A DNA stretch of 8,900 nt from NCBI GenBank assembly GCA_964578975.1, contig CAZOFA010000082.1, positions 1-8,900 on the forward strand, read 5' to 3'. Made by a program: the position numbers and the translations under genes. The notes under the pieces were generated by a model that saw only the letters and a list, made by a program, of their open reading frames with translations, had not been told where the DNA came from and searched no databases. The stretch's first letter is position 1. Each line of letters starts with the position of its first letter. Origin of the DNA: CAYRUP01 sp964578975 (GTDB taxonomy: Bacteria; Pseudomonadota; Gammaproteobacteria; DSM-16500). Below, in pieces: positions 5,832-8,900 of the stretch.

Positions 5832-8066
5832 ATGCCAAAGAAAAAAATTAAGAAAAAAGACCATTTTGCCCAAAGGGAAGCAGAGAAATACGAACACCCT
5901 ATCCCCAGCCGTGAGTTTATTCTTGACTATCTCCGAGAACGAGGCCGACCGGCAACTTTTCGTCAAATCCAGACTGAGCTTGAGCTCGGGCATGCAAAAG
6001 AAAAAGATGCATTAAAGCGCCGTTTGACCGCCATGTTGCGGGATGGGCAATTGATGCAAAATCGGCGCGGTGCGTTGGGTCTCATTGATAAAATGGATTT
6101 AATTGTCGGGCGTGTTGTCGGGCACAAAGATGGTTTTGGCTTTGTGATTCCTGACGATGGCAGCGATGATCTATTTATCAATGCGCGACAAATGCGCCTG
6201 GTTTTTCATGAAGACAAAGTCATGGCGCGTGTGGCAAATCTCGATTCTCGCGGTCGACGCGAAGGCGTGATTGTCGAAGTCGTTGAGCACAATACGCATG
6301 AACTGGTCGGCCGTTTACTCTCGGAAAGTGGCGCGAATTTCGTTAAACCCACCAATCCACGCATTTCTCAGGATATTTTAATTCCCGCCAACGAAATGCA
6401 GCAGGCAAAATCGGGACAGATGGTGGTCGTGACAATTATCACCCAACCGAGTAACACGACTCGTCCAGTGGGTCGTATCAAAGAAATTATGGGCGATCAT
6501 ATGGCGCCTGGGATGGAAATTGATGTGGCGATTCGTAATCATGAGTTACCACATGAGTGGCCTGACGACGTATTGAAAGAAGCGGCACATTTTAATTCGA
6601 CGGTCTCAAAAGATGCGCTTCTGGGACGTGAAGATTTACGCCATTTGCCCTTTGTCACGATTGATGGTGAAGATGCAAAAGATTTTGATGATGCGGTTTT
6701 TTGTCAACCAAAAGCAAACGGTGGGTGGACGTTGTATGTGGCGATTGCGGATGTCAGTTATTATGTGCGCCCAGGGTCGGCTCTCGATAAAGAAGCATTA
6801 AATCGTGGCAATTCAGTATATTTTCCAGGGCAAGTGATTCCCATGTTACCCGAAGTGTTATCCAATGGGTTATGTTCGTTGAATCCGCATGTTGATCGCT
6901 TAGCGTTGGTGTGTGAAATGGCGATCAGTAAAAGCGGAAAAATCACCAGTTATCAATTTCATGAAGCGGTGTTTCAATCAAACGCGCGTCTGACCTATAA
7001 CGAAGTGTATGCGATGGTGGTGCAAAAAGACCAAACGTTACAAGAAAAATATAAAAACTTGTTACCGCATCTTCAAGCGTTATTCGAACTGTATTTTGTG
7101 TTACATGAAGCGCGCACCAAACGCGGTTCAATTGATTTTGATTTGCCGGAAACTAAAATTATTTTTGGTGTCGATCGAAAAATTGAACGTATTATTGCAA
7201 TGCAACGTAACGATGCACATCGTTTGATTGAAGAATGCATGTTGTGCGCGAATATTTGTGCGGCGCGTTTTTTATTAAAGCATGAATGTCCTGGGCTGTA
7301 TCGCGTGCACGAAGGCCCATCTGCGGAAAAATTAAATGATTTACGCAAATTTTTGAGCGAACACGGATTAAAATTACCGGGCGGTGAAATTCCGACGCCG
7401 CGTGATTATGCGAAATTATTAGATTCGATTGCGCATCGCCCTGATGCACATATTATTCAAACCGTGTTACTGCGCTCACTCAGTCAGGCGATTTATCATC
7501 CCGAAAATAAAGGTCATTTTGGTTTGGCATTTGATGCCTATACTCATTTTACCTCTCCCATTCGTCGCTATCCGGATTTATTAGTGCATCGCTCCATTCG
7601 ACGTGTTTTGCGCGATAAATTTATTCCCGGCGAACTTGAACCGGTTTACGAAAAATATGGTGAGCATTGTTCGATGACCGAGCGTCGTGCGGATGAAGCC
7701 ACACGCGAAGCGGTCAATTGGCTGAAATGCGAATATATGTTAGATAAAGTTGGCAGTGAATTTCCTGGGGTGATTTCCAGTGTCACGAGCTTTGGAATTT
7801 TCGTTGAGCTGGCGGAAATTTATGTCGAAGGATTAGTACACATTAGTGTGTTGCCCAGCGATTATTATCATTTTGATCCCTTGCGTCATGAAATTTATGG
7901 CGAACGCTCTGGTGTGCGTTTTCGTTTAGGCGATGTCGTCAAGGTTAAAGTGGTGCGTGTGGATCTTGATCAAGGTGAAATTGATTTTATGTTGTCAGAT
8001 GAAATGTCTGTGACACAGAAAAAACCGTTTAAGAAAAAGAAAAAATCGAAGAAGCAAAGATTATGA
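5832..8066 (+). CDS. rnr: Ribonuclease R (3'-5' exoribonuclease)
   Basis: Processive 3'-5' exoribonuclease of the RNB family that degrades structured RNA, takes part in rRNA and tmRNA quality control, and acts in the cytoplasm. In order there are a Lys-rich start and a winged-helix region with the E. coli-like EREAEKYxxPIPSREFI wording (about 14-85), cold-shock OB domains (about 90-235), the RNB domain (about 270-600), the S1 domain (about 640-722), and a Lys-rich tail. The catalytic aspartates are D278, D284, D286 and D287 in DGEDAKDFDDA. Other signatures include ADVSYYVRP, MLPEVLSNGLCSLNP, RNDAHRLIEECM and HFTSPIRRYPDL. At 744 aa it is shorter than E. coli RNase R (813), mostly because the basic tail is cut to about 20 residues. 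The start is fixed by an upstream in-frame stop at 5817-5819; AGAGG is very close to the ATG. The stop overlaps the rlmB start. Confidence 0.97.
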   Translation: MPKKKIKKKDHFAQREAEKYEHPIPSREFILDYLRERGRPATFRQIQTELELGHAKEKDALKRRLTAMLRDGQLMQNRRGALGLIDKMDLIVGRVVGHKDGFGFVIPDDGSDDLFINARQMRLVFHEDKVMARVANLDSRGRREGVIVEVVEHNTHELVGRLLSESGANFVKPTNPRISQDILIPANEMQQAKSGQMVVVTIITQPSNTTRPVGRIKEIMGDHMAPGMEIDVAIRNHELPHEWPDDVLKEAAHFNSTVSKDALLGREDLRHLPFVTIDGEDAKDFDDAVFCQPKANGGWTLYVAIADVSYYVRPGSALDKEALNRGNSVYFPGQVIPMLPEVLSNGLCSLNPHVDRLALVCEMAISKSGKITSYQFHEAVFQSNARLTYNEVYAMVVQKDQTLQEKYKNLLPHLQALFELYFVLHEARTKRGSIDFDLPETKIIFGVDRKIERIIAMQRNDAHRLIEECMLCANICAARFLLKHECPGLYRVHEGPSAEKLNDLRKFLSEHGLKLPGGEIPTPRDYAKLLDSIAHRPDAHIIQTVLLRSLSQAIYHPENKGHFGLAFDAYTHFTSPIRRYPDLLVHRSIRRVLRDKFIPGELEPVYEKYGEHCSMTERRADEATREAVNWLKCEYMLDKVGSEFPGVISSVTSFGIFVELAEIYVEGLVHISVLPSDYYHFDPLRHEIYGERSGVRFRLGDVVKVKVVRVDLDQGEIDFMLSDEMSVTQKKPFKKKKKSKKQRL

Positions 8067-8812
8067 GTGAGAAATCCTTAGTTTTTGGCCTGCATGCCGT
8101 GCAAGCATTGTTGACCACACAACCGCATCGTGTGAAACGTTTAGTCGTATTAAAAGAACGTCATGATGCAAAAATGCAATTCCTGATAGAGCTTGCAGAA
8201 CAACATCAAATTAACCTTGAATATGCGCCGCGTCATGAATTGGATCGTGTCGCGCAACAGGAAAATCATCAAGGTGTCATTGCGTTTTGTCAGCAGGCGA
8301 AAACATTTTCTGAAAATGAGTTGTCTTCATTATTAGATTCAATTGTAGGCCCTGCTTTTTTGCTTATTTTAGATGGCGTGCAAGATCCGCATAATTTGGG
8401 TGCGTGTTTACGCAGTGCGGATGCTGCTGGTGTGCATGCGGTGATCGCGCCGAAAGATAAAGCGGTGGGATTAACGGCGACGGTTGCAAAAATTGCGTCG
8501 GGTGCAGTTGAAACCATTCCGTTTGTGCAAGTGACCAATCTGGCGCGTACGTTGCGATTTTTACAAGAGCGTAATATTTGGATTTATGGCGCGGCACATA
8601 CTGCTGAAAAAACTTTGTATGAAGCGGATTTTACGGGTTCGGTTGCGATTGTGTTGGGTGCAGAAGAAAATGGATTGCGTCGCCTCACGCGTGAGCATTG
8701 TGATGTGTTATTAAAAATTCCGATGCATGGATCGGTGTCGAGTTTGAATGTGTCGGTGGCGACCGGTGTGTTTTTATTTGAAGTGATGCGCCAGCGAATT
8801 CTTACATCGTAA
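8063..8812 (+). CDS. rlmB: 23S rRNA (guanosine-2251-2'-O)-methyltransferase RlmB
   Basis: SpoU/TrmH-family (SPOUT knot) enzyme that uses S-adenosylmethionine to methylate the ribose of G2251 in the P-loop of 23S rRNA. Its 249 aa match the usual length. The N-terminal substrate-binding domain (about 5-78) begins SLVFGLHAVQALL and ends NHQGVIAFC. The three SpoU motifs follow: motif 1 DGVQDPHNLGACLRSADAAG (N111, R117), motif 2 IVLGAEENGL (E201), and motif 3 IPMHGSVSSLNVSVATGV (S227, N229). Its ATGA overlap with rnr implies coupled translation; this pairing is classic in gammaproteobacteria. The stop codon lies inside a 9-bp inverted repeat. Confidence 0.97.
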   Translation: MSEKSLVFGLHAVQALLTTQPHRVKRLVVLKERHDAKMQFLIELAEQHQINLEYAPRHELDRVAQQENHQGVIAFCQQAKTFSENELSSLLDSIVGPAFLLILDGVQDPHNLGACLRSADAAGVHAVIAPKDKAVGLTATVAKIASGAVETIPFVQVTNLARTLRFLQERNIWIYGAAHTAEKTLYEADFTGSVAIVLGAEENGLRRLTREHCDVLLKIPMHGSVSSLNVSVATGVFLFEVMRQRILTS

Positions 8813-8827
8813 ACGTGAACGTTTACG
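8808..8827 (+). repeat. Inverted repeat over the rlmB stop codon, possible terminator stem
   Basis: CGTAAACGT (8808-8816) and ACGTTTACG (8819-8827) are a perfect 9-bp inverted repeat with GA between them; the TAA stop of rlmB is inside the left arm. A realistic hairpin would open the inner pairs. There is no adjoining T-run (the next is TTTTTT at 8848-8853), so it is a poor intrinsic terminator. It may protect the mRNA 3' end or be a protein binding site. Confidence 0.5.
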
Positions 8828-8830
8828 TCT

Positions 8831-8900
8831 CGTCATTGCGAGGAGTGTTTTTTACGACGAAGCAATCCAGAAATATTATAAAAAAACCTGGATTGCTTCG
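8831..8900. repeat. Interspersed palindromic repeat, cut by the window end
   Basis: CGAAGCAATCCAG (8858-8870) and CTGGATTGCTTCG (8888-8900) are perfect 13-bp inverted arms around an AT-rich 17-base loop. To the left is CGTCATTGCGAGGAG (8831-8845), the sequence that in related elements forms the outer arm. Its partner should follow after base 8900. From memory, this element is scattered in many copies in intergenic regions of several host-associated bacterial genomes. It is non-coding and could fold as a long hairpin after the rlmB transcript. Confidence 0.75.

Noticed and set aside
5821..6015. Overlapping frame with a GTG start at the beginning of rnr
   Set aside because: It runs out of phase under the well-conserved RNase R N-terminus; composition is a shadow of the Lys-rich coding.
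1..8900. CRISPR array, tRNA, rRNA or prophage genes
   Set aside because: Looked for spaced direct repeats, cloverleaf-like sequence and phage-type proteins and saw none.

Overview
The window looks like the chromosome of a gammaproteobacterium. RNase R and RlmB are recalled as closest to gammaproteobacterial forms and sit in a stop/start-overlapping pair. The base composition is moderately AT-rich. The last 70 bases carry a palindromic 'CGTCATTGCGAGGAG ... GACGAAGCAATCCAG' repeat of a kind I associate with intracellular lineages such as Legionellales/Coxiellaceae-like bacteria and Rickettsia. A Legionellales-type host-associated organism is my best guess. It rests on recall, not on a search.

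Layout. (1) 73-2188, minus strand: a two-component operon, an OmpR-type response regulator followed by its overlapping sensor histidine kinase, both of the heavy-metal (CusR/CusS, CopR/CopS) type. It ends in a very GC-rich intrinsic terminator. (2) 2189-2314: a compact divergent control region with a 14-bp perfect palindrome over the regulator promoter, a matching half-site 38 bp away, and a good sigma70 promoter facing right. (3) 2315-2788: an AT-rich gene for a 157-residue protein that I do not recognise. (4) 2862-5502, plus strand: a tight three-gene unit for non-phosphorylative L-fucose (or related 6-deoxysugar) oxidation. It holds an internally deleted L-fuconate dehydratase relative, an aldo/keto reductase of the L-fucose / D-threo-aldose dehydrogenase type, and an amidohydrolase-family L-fuconolactonase. 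(5) 5507-5719, minus strand: a 70-residue lipoprotein, convergent with the fucose genes. (6) 5832-8812, plus strand: rnr and rlmB overlapping by ATGA. (7) 8808-8900: a 9-bp inverted repeat over the rlmB stop, then the interspersed palindrome, cut by the window end.

How the genes fit together. The reductase would oxidise the free sugar to its 1,5-lactone and the lactonase would open it to the aldonic acid. The next enzyme, the dehydratase, is present only as a shrunken in-frame version: alignment from memory to known FucD proteins shows that the central (beta/alpha)-barrel segment with the Lys-x-Lys base and the metal-binding Asp/Glu residues is missing, and several loops are trimmed. Its reading frame, ribosome binding site and 23-bp overlap with the reductase gene are intact. 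Either the pathway is decaying behind a frame-preserving remnant, or the remnant has another role. This is the most unusual thing in the window. The metal-type two-component system has no efflux genes beside it here, so its target genes are elsewhere or are the divergent neighbour at 2315.
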